Shown here piece by piece: positions 11,768 to 23,467 of a stretch of DNA of 64,000 nt (position 1 is the first letter of the stretch; each line of letters begins with the position of its first letter). This DNA is from Paramacrobiotus metropolitanus (taxonomy: Eukaryota; Tardigrada; Eutardigrada; Parachela; Macrobiotidae), in the NCBI RefSeq assembly GCF_019649055.1, contig NW_026570226.1, positions 868,001 to 932,000 of the forward strand, in the 5' to 3' direction. The notes below the pieces were generated by a model that was not told where the DNA came from, made no database searches, and was given only the letters and a program-made list of their open reading frames with translations. Made by a program: the position numbers and the translations under genes.

Positions 11768-11773
11768 AATAAA
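11768..11773 (+). terminator. Candidate polyadenylation signal
   Basis: AATAAA lies eight bases past the stop codon of the small unknown gene, the likely 3' end of that transcript. The next gene (SDHB) is convergent, and its stop codon lies about 390 bases away. Confidence 0.55.
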
Positions 11774-12158
11774 AATATAACTGCCGCTCAGTTTCGTTTA
11801 CATTAAAATTCACACATTCGAACAGTGAAATCACTCTGAACATCATAATGACATTTTATCGAAAAGGGAAAGATTTGTTATGACCTCTTAACTTAATATG
11901 AGACAATCAATCAGCAATTCAACTTTTGTTACCATCAGAACTACTACGACAAGTTACGTTTTAAAAGTGATCAATTTAACTATACGCAAAGCAAACTAAA
12001 CACACAAATCTGCACCTGTGATAAAAAGAAAAGCTTAGAAATAAATAACTCTGCATTTAGCTATAATGCTTCATCATCTGAAAGGTGTACTCGTACCATT
12101 TAAAACACGCGCGTGAAATCTACAATGTCATCGCTGTTGTACACTCCAGTAACAATTT

Positions 12159-13433
12159 TTATTCAGCCGCCTTTCTTAACTGGTGGTCCGGCGTGGTATC
12201 CTTATTACCGATTCCCGCCAGCATCTTCTTAATCTCTCCGATGGCGCGACCAGGGTTCAGATGTTTTGGGCAGGTGCGAGTGCAGCTCAGAATGGTGTGA
12301 CATTTGTACACGGAAAACGGATCTCGCAGCGCATTCAGCCGCTCCTCGGTAGCTTCATCGCGGGAATCAATGATCCAGCGGTAGGCCTGCAGCAGGACGG
12401 CCGGACCCAAATACTTGTCCGAATGCCACCAGTAGCTCGGACAAGATGTGGAGCAGCAAAAACACAGAATGCATTCGTAAAGCCCATCCAGTTTGGCGCG
12501 ATCGGCTTCGTTCTGGAGCAGCTGCTCCTTACCCAACTTCGTCTCGTCTTTTCGTTTCAGATACGGCTGAATGGAAGCGTACTGGACATACAGATTTGAT
12601 AAATCGGGAACCAAATCCTGTTGCACAACATCATACCCAGTTACCATTCAAGCAAAATCGATCTTCTTTAGTTTGCTCCCAAAGTAACATCTATTGTATA
12701 TCTCATGTTCTAAAGCTGTCTTACAACTATGACAATCTACAGAGTATATCAAAATACCGGGCCACTGATCAATAACTATCTTCTACCAAGTAAAACAAAA
12801 CGCCAAAAGTGGAAAAACTGATATATTAAAATGTTAATATCATACAAAAAACCAGTTAAATAAATTGCGCTTGATGTTAAAAACACCATTTTAAAACTCA
12901 CAATCCTAGTGCATTATTAACGGATTCGCACGTACTAATAAGACAAGCCAGAACAGCTTCCCAGGAATTCTTACCTTGACGACATACATATGGGGAAGTG
13001 GGTAAACCTTAGTCGTTTTTCCAACATCCGGATCGATGCGCGCAATACACGCTAAAGTATTCCCTCCCCCAATATTCATTGCGCATGAACCACAGATACC
13101 CTCGCGGCAGGAACGGCGAAAAGTAAGAGTCGGATCCATCTCATTTTTGATTTTAATCAACGCATCCAGAACCATGGGGCCGCACGCAGACAAATCCACA
13201 TCGTACGTCTGCATACGGGGCTTGGAGCCAGGCTGATCGGGATCCCATCGATAAACGGAAAATTTCTTCATTCTGGGCTCTTTCTTGGGTTTCTCCTTTC
13301 CGCCGGGGGATACTGATTTGGCATCGCGCTCATGGGCCACCGCAGCCTGAGCAGCCATGCGGGAAGCCAAGATCAGGTCCCGTTTGACTGGCAGCAGTCG
13401 CGTTAAGTGCTGCATGGAAAGATTCAAAGCCAT
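12159..13433 (-). CDS. SDHB: Succinate dehydrogenase iron-sulfur subunit, mitochondrial
   Basis: Two exons on the minus strand: 12975-13433 and 12159-12617, joined in phase 0 after VVK|DLV, giving 305 residues. SDHB carries electrons from the flavin of SDHA to ubiquinone in complex II of the inner mitochondrial membrane. The N-terminus is basic and Ser/Ala-rich as expected for a mitochondrial presequence. The [2Fe-2S] motif is [21 protein letters not shown]-like with all cysteines, and the [4Fe-4S]/[3Fe-4S] motifs ([16 protein letters not shown] and [18 protein letters not shown]) are complete. Length is close to the usual animal protein. The start is the first Met before the presequence. AATAAA overlaps the stop codon itself (GAATAAAAA). 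Confidence 0.97.
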
Positions 13434-14379
13434 TTTCCTGGGGAAACCAGTTCTGCTTAGTAAAAGGATAGGAAGTAAAACAAGATAACAAGGATAGGAA
13501 GTATAAGATCACGACTTTCACCCTGTACATTAGTTAGAATGTTAAGCATAAAATTATGTTTATGTTATTGTTGTCGCTTGTTTTGCCTTGTGATTATTTA
13601 ATAATTGTTACGGTGTAACTGTAACCAATAATTTTGCAAACCATGTAAATGTGCGCCTACTCCTAGCAGTTTCAGACTTACTTCGACTCACTTTTAGAAT
13701 ATTTTGAGTTCTAAAATCTAAACTTTTGAATTGATAAACTACTTACTAGTAACTAGTTCGAATTATATTACTTACATAGTAACAATACTCGCAATTTATG
13801 TTGTAGGAACATTTCTTACGGTACTCGTTAACTCGTATCTTACCTTACGGGACGGTTCTTGACTGTCAACGTCTCAACGATGAGAAAAGAACACTTGTAG
13901 TAACTCCGATCTCACAACGGGGCTTTTCAAAATATCAAAATGTTATCGTTCTTATTAGTCTTTAAATCGTTACTTCACTTGCTTAATAATAACATACTTA
14001 TTACTTATCGTTATTACCGACGTTTTGCGTTTAATTTTATATTTTATTTTTGCACAAAAAAACACGTTGCGAGATTCGCAATGAAAATAATTGTGGCTGA
14101 CGGGCGTTGCCACTGATAGCCCCTGGAGTCAACACAACCGCTCAGGGTACCGTTATTAGAGCTACGTGTGAACGCTACGCCGTACGGCACACAACGTACG
14201 CCGATACGTGGTGCGTATTAATGTGAACGTATCGCGCGGCAGGCATGCGATGCGCCGTATCAGAGCGACCGAAGCGGAGAACCGAGAACTCTCTATAAGT
14301 ATTTTTGAGGATAGCGGAGCGTTCCAGAAGTTCGCTGCATTACCCAATAGCGTTCTTATTGTTTCCGCCGTGAAAAATA
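13434..14379. other. Divergent promoter region between SDHB and RPS19
   Basis: SDHB (-) and RPS19 (+) are transcribed away from each other across this stretch of about 0.95 kb. The left part is AT-rich. The part from about 14090 to 14340 is GC-richer with CG dinucleotides (TACGCCGTACGGCAC), which may mark the RPS19 core promoter. No gene is recognised. Confidence 0.45.
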
Positions 14380-14391
14380 CTTTCCTATTCC
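14380..14391 (+). promoter_or_regulatory. Pyrimidine tract before RPS19 ATG (TOP-like)
   Basis: CTTTCCTATTCC ends seven bases before the RPS19 start codon. Ribosomal-protein mRNAs of animals usually begin with a C followed by a pyrimidine run (5' TOP) that puts translation under mTOR/LARP1 control. If the transcription start is the first C, the leader would be only about 19 bases. The start site itself cannot be seen. Confidence 0.35.
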
Positions 14392-14398
14392 GCTCATA

Positions 14399-15410
14399 AT
14401 GCCGAAGATAAGTGTTAAGGATGTTAGTCAGCAGGAGTTTGTCCGAGAACTCGCCAACTATCTCAAAAAGTATGTCAGAGCCCAGGAATCTGAATCTTTT
14501 TTCTGGTCGTTGAAACGCCTCTGATGTTGTATTATTTTTAGGAAAGGACAGATAAAGGTACCAGAATGGGTCGATGTTGTCAAGACTGGGCGATTTAAGG
14601 AGCTGGCGCCTACGGAAGATGACTGGTTTTACACAAGAACCGGTACGTGTTCGTGCGTTCCGTCAACCTGGCGTTAATACCGTATTCTTGGTCATTCACG
14701 TAGCTGTCTTTTTTTAATCAGCTTCCATCGCAAGACGATTGTACATTCGATTCCCTACTGGCATTGGTGCTTTGGCACGGACTTATGGAGGTTAGTGCTT
14801 ACGCACAAACACAAAAGAAGCAGTTAAATGTTAAAAATGTTTATTCTGAAGTGCCAACTAAAATAATATTATAATTTTATCTTCTTTGTGCGCAGGTCGT
14901 AAGCGAAACGGTGTTACACCTGCACATTATTGTATCGCCTCGTCCTCAGTAATCCGTAAGGCGGTGCAGCAGCTGGAAGCCTTGAAACTTGTGGAAGTCG
15001 ATCCAGAGAATGGGTGAGTGTTTGCCAGGAACATTACGACTGACACTTCCGCTTATGAAGTGTGGTGTTTGTCGGCGGTCTGCAATGACTTGTCTCGAAT
15101 GGCAGCAATCTTTTTTACTTAAAGTAGTGAGATATGTTCGGAATTTGTTTTACTAATAAAATAGGGTTTTCCTGTCGTTTCCATAAAAGCTTTTGTATAA
15201 AATGGTAAATGGCTGTGTAACGTCCAGTACATATTTTCTCTTTTTTTGTTATTATGAGAGATGAATTTACGCTGCTCATAAAAGTTCACATTTAACTGGG
15301 TTGTTATTTTCTTTAGGGGTCGCCGGCTAACCAGTCAGGGAAAACGGGATTTGGATCGTATTGCACATCAAGTGTGGAAGAAATCCAAGCAGACTGAACA
15401 GCAGTTTTGA
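14399..15410 (+). CDS. RPS19: 40S ribosomal protein S19
   Basis: Five coding exons: 14399-14469, 14542-14642, 14722-14790, 14896-15013 and 15317-15410, all with GT-AG borders and matching phases. eS19 is a small-subunit ribosomal protein needed for late 40S maturation. Family marks run end to end: [15 protein letters not shown] at the start, [55 protein letters not shown], and [13 protein letters not shown] at the end. AATAAA follows at 15504-15509. Nothing is missing. Confidence 0.97.
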
Positions 15411-15503
15411 ATTCTCCGTCTTCGTTGAGCTACGTAGATATGATCATTTTTGATGTCTGAATTTATAGAACGCTGTGCGCTAAACGGGACTGAGCGAGAA
15501 GGA

Positions 15504-15509
15504 AATAAA
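15504..15509 (+). terminator. Candidate polyadenylation signal of RPS19
   Basis: AATAAA lies 94 bases past the RPS19 stop codon, a normal distance for a short animal 3' untranslated region. Confidence 0.6.
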
Positions 15510-16213
15510 GATTCTTGCTGCTGCGACTGTCTACAGATTCTGCCGTCTACGTGCAGGCGCGTAACAGTACTTATAATTAGTACTACTTCTACTCGTAGTA
15601 CAAACTGTAAAACGCGAAAATAGAGTAATTTAATTGAAAAAATCCAATACGTATTGTTGTTACCAGCCTAGGCAGCCTTCACACTTTTGTACAGTTTATT
15701 AAAAATTAAGTATTCTCTAAGAGTGCGTGTTTACTGCATAGGTACTGTTACAGATCTGAGGATAAGAAAAATTACAAACCAGGCATTTCAGTTATCATTA
15801 GCTAGACATTAACAGATTACCTAACTATTAGCATCCTGGTAAGGTTAATAATGATTAATAGCTTAATTTGAAAGTGCAGACAGTATAGTCACCGTCGCAC
15901 TTCCACTTAATAAAGAACTTTATTATCTTTTTGCACTGTAATAAAGAACCCAAGTCGTTACGAAATTTTTCTAAATAAATATGAAACAAAAAGTACAAAC
16001 ACTTCCCCGCATCAGCTGAGTCAGTGCCCACTGACTCAAAAAAGTTCGGATCAGTCACAGCAACGTAATACCCGGCATGCCCCGCGTTTTTCAAGTTACC
16101 CAAGCACCCCTCATTGCCTACGTTCTTATGAAATCCACAAAGAGAATCCATCAAAAGCTAGTAACTGCCAGATACAATGAACTGATGATGCCTGACTAGG
16201 GTTATATTCAAAT
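15510..16213. other. Convergent 3' region between RPS19 and the WW-domain gene
   Basis: No gene is recognised. The minus-strand AATAAA at 15924-15919 is the likely 3' end of the WW-domain gene, so most of the right half is probably its 3' untranslated region. A 99-codon minus ORF (15855-16154) lies inside that untranslated region and has no recognisable domain. Confidence 0.5.
15919..15924 (-). terminator. Candidate polyadenylation signal of the WW-domain gene
   Basis: TTTATT on the + strand reads AATAAA on the minus strand, about 290 bases past the stop codon at 16214-16216. Confidence 0.45.
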
Positions 16214-19200
16214 TCAAGCGGACATCTCCAGTCCCTTGGAAGGAAAGACGTCCGGCGTGGCAAGCACACGCTTCAGTGTCGAATCGTTACTGTTTTCCTC
16301 TTTGATATCCATTTCCACACTTTCCACTTTAACAACAGTTTTTAAAGGAGAGTCTGCCGGTTTGTTTTCCGGTCCTGAGTGGATTGATCGAAACAGTTCA
16401 TCCTCAAATTTCGATAAGGAATTGATGCTGCAAAAGATACGAGACTATAATCAAGAAGATCAGTTCAAAACAGATGCAAACTGACTGAAACCTCAATTAA
16501 TAATGTGAAAATACCATTACAAACTTAGCCATCAGAAAGATTTCTCAAATAATTCTACAATCTAACTTGCAGTAAAGAGAAAGTAGGAGTATACAAAACA
16601 ATCAGAAGCATCGAAATCTCATTACAGGTCAATAAAAACTGTTTAGTGCGTTCTCATACAAGTTTAGTATCGGCATCTCCCAACAGTGCTGCACTGACAA
16701 TATGAACTTCTCTTCCACTTACTGGTCAGTTTCCGATGAAGTAACAATTTTCGTCTGCCTTATGTCCGCCAAATTATTCTTCAAGACCACCGTTTTTTCA
16801 TCCGCACGACAATGCTGCTGGGCTAAACTTTCCAGCAAAATTTTACATCGCTATAACAAAAAACCGATTAAAATCATTTAGTGCACCCATGCTACGTATT
16901 GTTGCCCTCACCTGATCTTCCGTAGCTTCGATTTTCAAGCTGCGAAAAATTTGGGTTAAGGTTACGTTAAATTCCGGTGGAACATCGGATTTGGAGAGAT
17001 CAGGAAGCTCGCATAAATCAAAGGTAGGCAAGACGATCTTACTACATCCACCGGCGGGCAAAGGCGACGGGCAGTGGACAGCTGGTAACGCAGAGTCACT
17101 CTCGAGTTTTAAGAATGCCGTTGAGGTTACAACGGGTGAATCCGCGTGTCTATGAACAAACAAACTGAATAGATATGGCGTATTTATTGAAAACAGTACT
17201 GTACATGACACGTAGCCAGAACTTACCGGGAAGGGCTGGTTCCAGCAGACTCCATTGAGGCTATGGACGAAACGGGTGACAATGAAACATCATCAGGTGG
17301 CGAAGAAACAGTATCAATCACGGTTTCGACTACAAAAATAGAACAAATATCATGAAAGAAAAAATTTAACCATTTGCGTTCTATCACTTCGAAAATTACT
17401 TTTTTTCATCCATTTCTCTACACGTTGCAGTTTGTCGCTCCTTCGGTTTCCTGGGTCTAAAAAACGCAAGCGTCATTCCTGTTTTGGTGTCGCATCGTAA
17501 CCACATTTATCATAGTTTCAAACTGAGCATGGAAACAGTAGAGAATAAACGATACTGCCGAAAAGATAAAATCTCGTAACCTCAAGACAAAATTAGAATT
17601 TATTTTATACAAATTACTATCAAGCTGGTCACAGTCAGGAAGGCTTTGAATGGCAGAAAGATTTACGAGTAATATGTGTTATTATACCGAGGGTTTCATT
17701 TAGTTTTCGGAGATCATCCACGGTAGGTGCTTTTGTCCGTTTTCCGCTAGGAGAGATTTCCGCGCACGTTTTCCCTGATTTTTCATTTGAGACCTTGGAG
17801 CGAGACGGCGAAGGACCCCTATGCGCAGATGCCATAGCCTTTTTTGAGTGGTTCGACGCAGAACTTTCGCTGCCATCGGATATATCCATTTCCACTGACT
17901 GTGCGGAGGAAACCGCACATCCTTTAAGAAACAATCAAAAACATACAGGAGGCCCTCTTCACAACGTTATTAATGCCGCAGCAAAACAATGACCACAAAC
18001 CTTTCAGTAAAGACATCCCATTGTCGTCATCGCTAATTGGACTGCCTAGCAGTGATTCATTGCGTGGCGTAATCTTGGGATATTTGGGTGCAGCGACACT
18101 AGTTCCCGGTGAGACGATTTCTTCGGCTTTCCGTTTAGGAACATGCTTTTTCCGCTCTGTTTCTTCTGTCGGAACCGGTTTCTTTCGGTCTGGTTCTCCT
18201 GTATCTTGCGCTCGTGCGTCAGATGTATCACCCTGGCTCCTGGGAGGGAAAGATAAAGCTTTCAGCAGACTATATATAAACTGTAAAGCTGTGAAAAAGT
18301 GACCACATACGTATTAACAACTGCAAGTTCCCCAGGTAGTGTCCACTGAGACACTTTCGTCTTCTTGTTGTAGTAATACTGCTTCCCAGTAGAGCTCTTT
18401 TGTACAGTCCAGTCCCCACTTGAAGACGGGAGGACAGGGGCCGGTGGAGCAGCGTTGCGACCGGAAGATGCTTTCGCCGGGCTTTCCGTTTTTTGTTGCT
18501 CCTACAGTTTAAGTTAGTTTTTACATAATAATAATGCCGTAAATAGATTTGCGCATTCAGTCTTATGCAAAACGAAGCATTTGTCAGCCATTTCAATTCA
18601 GCTTTGATATTTCTATTGAATTCGACGACAGTTTCAAAATTTGAACAGTCCAATTACTTTTCAGAAATTAAGTACGTAAGTAGTTAAACAAAGCACATGG
18701 ATATGCCTATCAAAATAATGAAAATACCATTATTTATGGAATTATAATTAAATGTTCGAATACGTACTTATGAGATTATAGTCAATAATAAACTCATAAT
18801 ACATATCAGTTCCGAAGATCGTGCCAAACCAAACACCATAATACTATCACTGTCAGAAGCGCTTACCGTTCGTTCCGCAGACAATCGTTTCACTTGTGAC
18901 TTCAGCTTGGGCTGAAGTTTGTCAGCGCTTGCGGGCGATGGTACGGGAGCAGATGTCGATTCCGAAGCGAGTTTTGAGAAAAATGTCGTAGGCCGGGACT
19001 GCGCATCTGCCACAAACCACATTTTTAGCACGATAAAATATTAACAACTGTCCGATACGGAAAACCAGGAAACTGCATTTTCCCGGAAAAAATTGCGAAG
19101 CTTCCACCTCAGATGTGAGCAAAGAAGCTAAGATGACTACGTCGAAAACACAGGAAAAAACAAAAACCGTTATGGAAAGAGAACCATAAAGATTCATAAG

Positions 19201-20242
19201 CGACAACAAAATTTACGAAGAACAGAATTTACGAAGTAATATTTGTCGCAACTTGCAAGCTTAACTTGTAAGCGTATTCAACATTTCCGAAGTTACAGAA
19301 TTTAACTATAATAAAAATGCAATAACCCGTTAACGATTCTAAATGAAGCCATGAAATTTACATTTTCATCAGCACGGCTAAGACATTATAAATCACAGAC
19401 TGAAATTAAAATGGCTAAAAATTGCCGAAGCAAATATTTCCCCAATTCCGGAAGCTGCGGGGACAGTTACAGCCACTACCACCGCCGTTACTTACTTTGT
19501 CGGGCATTTTTTCTTTGTTGACCCGGGCCCCCTGGTGAAGAACCCGCCGTCTTATCGGACGATCCCGATTTTTTCGACAATGAACTGCCTGTTCGTGCTG
19601 GGCCGCCGTGAGGACTCATGTGCTGATCCGCTTTCAGACAGTTTCCCAACTGTCGCCTACGCCAGCCATCCGCTTCATGGCGATTATTACGGAAATTACC
19701 ATGCGAACGCGGTAGGCGTCCATTTTGTCGGCGCATACGTTTCCGAGATTCTGCATGGTAACCAGTGGATGAGCGCTCGGATGAGCCAACGGTACGGTTG
19801 CTAAAGGTATCGAGAACGGCGGCGGATGTGCTGGCGGCCGCAGCCCCAGCCATCGGTCGCCAGTTACGCCGTCCCGGGCCATTACCGTCGGGCGGGAGGG
19901 GACCCGGATTGTGGCGAGATTTTCGAGGAGGATTTTTGGAATCATTCACGTCATGGATACGGTTATCAGCCTCCATGCCATTGGTGTACTGGAGGGATGA
20001 GTCGCTGGGAACAACTAGGACACTCTGCTGTTTGGGCTTATCGGGTCTGTCCTGCATCGACGGCGGCCGATTTCCGTTAGCAGAGTCACCCTTATTGGAA
20101 TCTCCCTGTAAGAAAAGAATTGTTATGATCGAAACAAAATGACCACGCCAAACGCCTAATGTTGACTCACATTGAGTCGGGTTCTTGACTCCACATCCTT
20201 ATCAGTCAATACACGCCCGGGCTTCCGTTTTGACAACTGCAT
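16214..20242 (-). CDS. WW-domain nuclear adaptor, WAC-like
   Basis: Eleven exons on the minus strand: 20171-20242, 19496-20105, 18867-19006, 18311-18501, 18001-18239, 17688-17921, 17400-17456, 17227-17329, 16912-17149, 16723-16850 and 16214-16427. All phases close, giving 741 residues. The only clear domain is one WW domain (about 303-331, GDWTVQKSSTGKQYYYN then SQWTLPGE). It resembles the WW of WAC, an adaptor for H2B ubiquitination by RNF20/40 and for autophagy/mTOR regulation. The N-terminal part is basic, Ser/Gly/Arg-rich and disordered. The middle has KRK and SP motifs typical of nuclear proteins. Near the C-terminus is a helical stretch (TLTQIFRSLKIEATEDQ, CKILLESLAQQH) that could match the WAC C-terminal coiled coil, but weakly. 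The WW assignment is sure; the WAC name is inference. Other WW-containing nuclear proteins remain possible. Confidence 0.7.
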
Positions 20243-21490
20243 CGATGACGCTGGGTGCCTACAAAATGCATTTCTTAGTTAGTTAGAGGAATAATTACAA
20301 AAAAATAAGTTTTCTGCTAGTTTCATAATACATTAGAATGAATATAAAGAGAAAAGAACAGTCAAAGCGACCTTGACAATCTCTCGGTTTTGGGGCTATT
20401 CATTTGGTAGCTTATCCTCTCTTTGCATCTTTTGGCTCAAGAATCGAAAAATAATTTGCTGACAAAACTGAGATAAATTTTTTTCTCAAATCCACAAAAA
20501 CGGTTAATTTTAATCAACCTCTCACAAAAATGTTGAGCTATCGAGCGATAACAACACTACATCGTGGATCATTGCAGTGCTGCACATGAAACTCCAAGCT
20601 CTGCCATAGAGTTCACAGCAAGATTTTTGCCCTACCAAATAACTCAATGCTGCCTTACGCATGTCGTTAGCAGCAGACACGAGGTTTAGCAGGATGTGGT
20701 GCACTGGCCGGCTCAAATATGCACGCTAACGAAATGCACATGGTGCACCGACCGGCTAAGGTTTGACAAAGTATGGTGATTGTCGCCCGTAGTGGTGGAT
20801 CGATCCCACTTTTGTTTGCTACTCGTACTGTACTTTCAGAATTCAGTTTAGATTTGTTTATTTGTTTTGTATCATTTGTGATCTGTTTACGTTTTAGATT
20901 GTGAACGGATCCGCACAAGTTTTAGTTTTATATCTTTTCGTTTTATATAACTTCTATGACATACACTTAGCAGTTAGAGCAGAAAGGTTTCAATGGATTC
21001 ATATGCAATAAACGACGACACCAGTTTTTGTGAGGCCATTCAGCCTATTGACGTTTCCATCGCGCGGATCTTCGAGTCACATGTCCGAAACTGCAAAACC
21101 TGTTTCTTATATTGCGAGCACCCCTGAAAGAGGTCCTGTTGGCTATTAGCTTCGTTTTTACTGCATGAAAGCGAAGGTAAGATAGCTGTAATCGTAACGC
21201 GATTGTGATTTGAGTTAAGATTTTGCTGCGTAACGTCGGTAACGATAGATCACGTTTTTTGAACGTGTGAAATACGACGTAGTGATACCCATAATACTGT
21301 CTGACGACCGATCTCTCTTGTGTTTACTTTGGAGTTTTGTCATTGGAGTTTCTGTTGCAGTGTCACCTTCTGTCGTTGTGGCTTTTGGACAATTTGCCAT
21401 TAATGATAATGCCGTTTGTGTACTCGTGACGGTTACTCGACCAGTTTCAAAAGTATTTTCGCGTCTATAACCAAGAAGACCTGTTTCAAG
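20243..21490. other. Divergent promoter region, WW-domain gene and FBXO22-like gene
   Basis: The two genes diverge from here. No coding sequence is recognised. A short imperfect direct repeat (TGGTGCACYGRCCGGCT) occurs at about 20696 and 20739. An additional 5' untranslated exon of the WW gene probably starts upstream of the AG at about 20257. Confidence 0.4.
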
Positions 21491-23467
21491 ATGATGAATA
21501 TCGGGCAAATTCGAGAAATGGCAAGAAAGATATCTAACGCAAAAACATCCCGCCAGGATTCAGAGCTGCTGCATCCCACGTATGTGTCAACAGCTCGTGC
21601 TTCTTTGGAAAAGCCAGTGACGGCTGCGCTTTTGCCTGTTGGTAATTCTCCCGGCAGTGCGGATTTCAATAAAACCGTGGATAATCCCACCGGCTCTTTT
21701 GACGGCGACAACGCTATCCATGTTAATCCACCCCGTGCTCGGGGCAGCGACAAGCCTGATTTATCCAGTCCGTTGTTTCTGGATTTACTGCAAGCCGAGG
21801 AAGTCGTAACCGACGAAGGAGGGAACCATGAGTTGTCCTTCGCCGATATTCTTTTGTTTCATTCAGTTTATTCCCGAATTCTAAAAAGTTTGCCCATGAC
21901 GAGCCTCCTTTCTCTGGCCTGCACTTGCCGCGACTTTCGCGTGCTCATTAGAAACGAACGTTGTCGCTCGCGACGACATCGTTTTGAATGGATTTACCGA
22001 AAAGAATTTATTCGCCATTTAAATATGTCATATGCATCTTGCACTATGACGAAATACGACAATGCTTTTTCGCGGCTGATCCGGGAGTTATACTGCTTTC
22101 CGGAACACATATTGGTTTTTTATTCGCCGGATATATTTCAGTATGGTATTCGGGTAATCGACGGCGCTCATTCGGGTACGGTGAAATCGGACGTTTTGCT
22201 AGACAATCTTCTGAAACAACAAAATGATTCCGATTGGCGCGTGTGGCACTTCCGTGTGTTTTCCGTTATACAGCCTATAACTTCGACGGCGTTTTCGTCC
22301 CATATGACAGCTCATGAGCTAAAACGTTTTCCCCTATGGCATAGCGAAGATTTGGTGATGGTGTTTTTGCCGACATTGGAAAACGTCAGAATTCGCCATC
22401 ACCCGTTAAACTTTAACATGCTCCTTAATGTACCTGAATTTGAACGAAACGAGATTCGCAGCAGTCTTTTTCAATATTTGTTTGTCATCGGTCAACGATT
22501 TCGACCGAAGCTTGTTATTTTGTCCATTAGAGATTTGCCGCGGAATGTGGAAAATGAGCTCGTTGATTTTCCTGTGATTGTTATTGCCTCCCGGTTGTTT
22601 GACAGCCATGGACCTGAAGGCTGGATGTCATTTTCGGGAGACGGTGTGACTGTCTTTCAGGTACATTTGTTTCGATTGTCAAGTTGAGACAGGGCAGCAT
22701 TAACAGTACGAGTACTTTTCTTACTCAAGTTTCGGCTAACGATTCCGGACAGAATGTATGGACTGTTCAGTTGTTTTTACAATTCCTAGTTGGTAATAAA
22801 TGTATCGTAAAAAGCTTCTAATTGATTACTCGTACGACAAGAAATTATTTGGTCCCTGATTTCATGTATAATATGCTGTTCGAAAAATATATGTAGATAT
22901 ACTAACGATACTTTTTTATGTACAAGTATACTTTTTTATACTCGTAAGTATACTTTTTTATGTACAACTACACACCTTTTAATGAGTACTCGTACTTCAG
23001 CCAACAGTCGCGGTAATCGTCCTCCTCTAACCATAACCAGAAGGTTAAATTGGATATGCAATATGTCAGTTTGAGTGGTGCTACTATTTTTATAAAAAGG
23101 AGTAATATGTGTGTTGAAGGTCATTCTGGAAGTATCCGATAAGCGAGAAGAACGGGATCAGAAAATTCGTGCATTACATGCACAATTGGGCTGGAATTTT
23201 CCATTGGAATTCCGTTCTAGGACATGCTGGATTTTCTATTTTACGGAGCTTTGGCCCGGTGGAACCAGCAAGGAAATCCCACAGCGCGATATTGTTACAC
23301 TGCGCGAAGTATTTCCTAATGTGCCAATTTTCGGCGGACGAACAGGAAATCTGATGGGCAATCAGCAGTTGCCCATATTAGCTTCCTTCCCAGGATCCGA
23401 TGCCCGGTCACTACGCCTGCGATCGAACCCAACCATTGTGACCGTGGTTGCCTTTTCGGACTCTTAA
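21491..23467 (+). CDS. F-box / FIST-domain protein, FBXO22-like
   Basis: Two exons: 21491-22660 (donor CAG|GTACAT) and about 23120-23467, joined in phase 0, 505 residues. FBXO22 is the substrate receptor of an SCF ubiquitin ligase. An F-box is seen at about 117-155 (VYSRILKSLPMTSLLSLACTC), after a long disordered N-terminus that vertebrate FBXO22 lacks. The order of later blocks follows FBXO22: the FEWIYRKEFI segment after the F-box, the central region ending in WMSFSGDGVTVFQVILEV, and the late FPNVPIFGGRTGN, equivalent to FPSVPLFGFFGNG. The last 50 residues diverge. The in-frame open sequence before 21491 lacks an ATG, so the first Met was chosen. The second-exon acceptor (TGAAG) is unusual but is the only one that keeps frame and family similarity. 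Confidence 0.75.
22908..22970 (+). repeat. Three-unit minisatellite in the FBXO22-like intron
   Basis: Three tandem copies of a unit of about 20 bases built on GTATACTTTTTTAT, separated by TGTACAA or ACTCGTAA. The block contains the genome-wide motif TACTCGTA. It lies inside the only intron of the FBXO22-like gene. Confidence 0.65.

Noticed and set aside
12183-12775. + strand ORFs opposite SDHB
   Set aside because: They are antisense shadows of the SDHB exons.
15855-16154. 99-codon minus-strand ORF
   Set aside because: It lies in the probable 3' untranslated region of the WW-domain gene and has no domain.
19535-20142. + strand ORFs opposite the WW-gene exon 2
   Set aside because: The minus-strand frame joins neighbouring exons in phase and leads to a WW domain; these are shadows.
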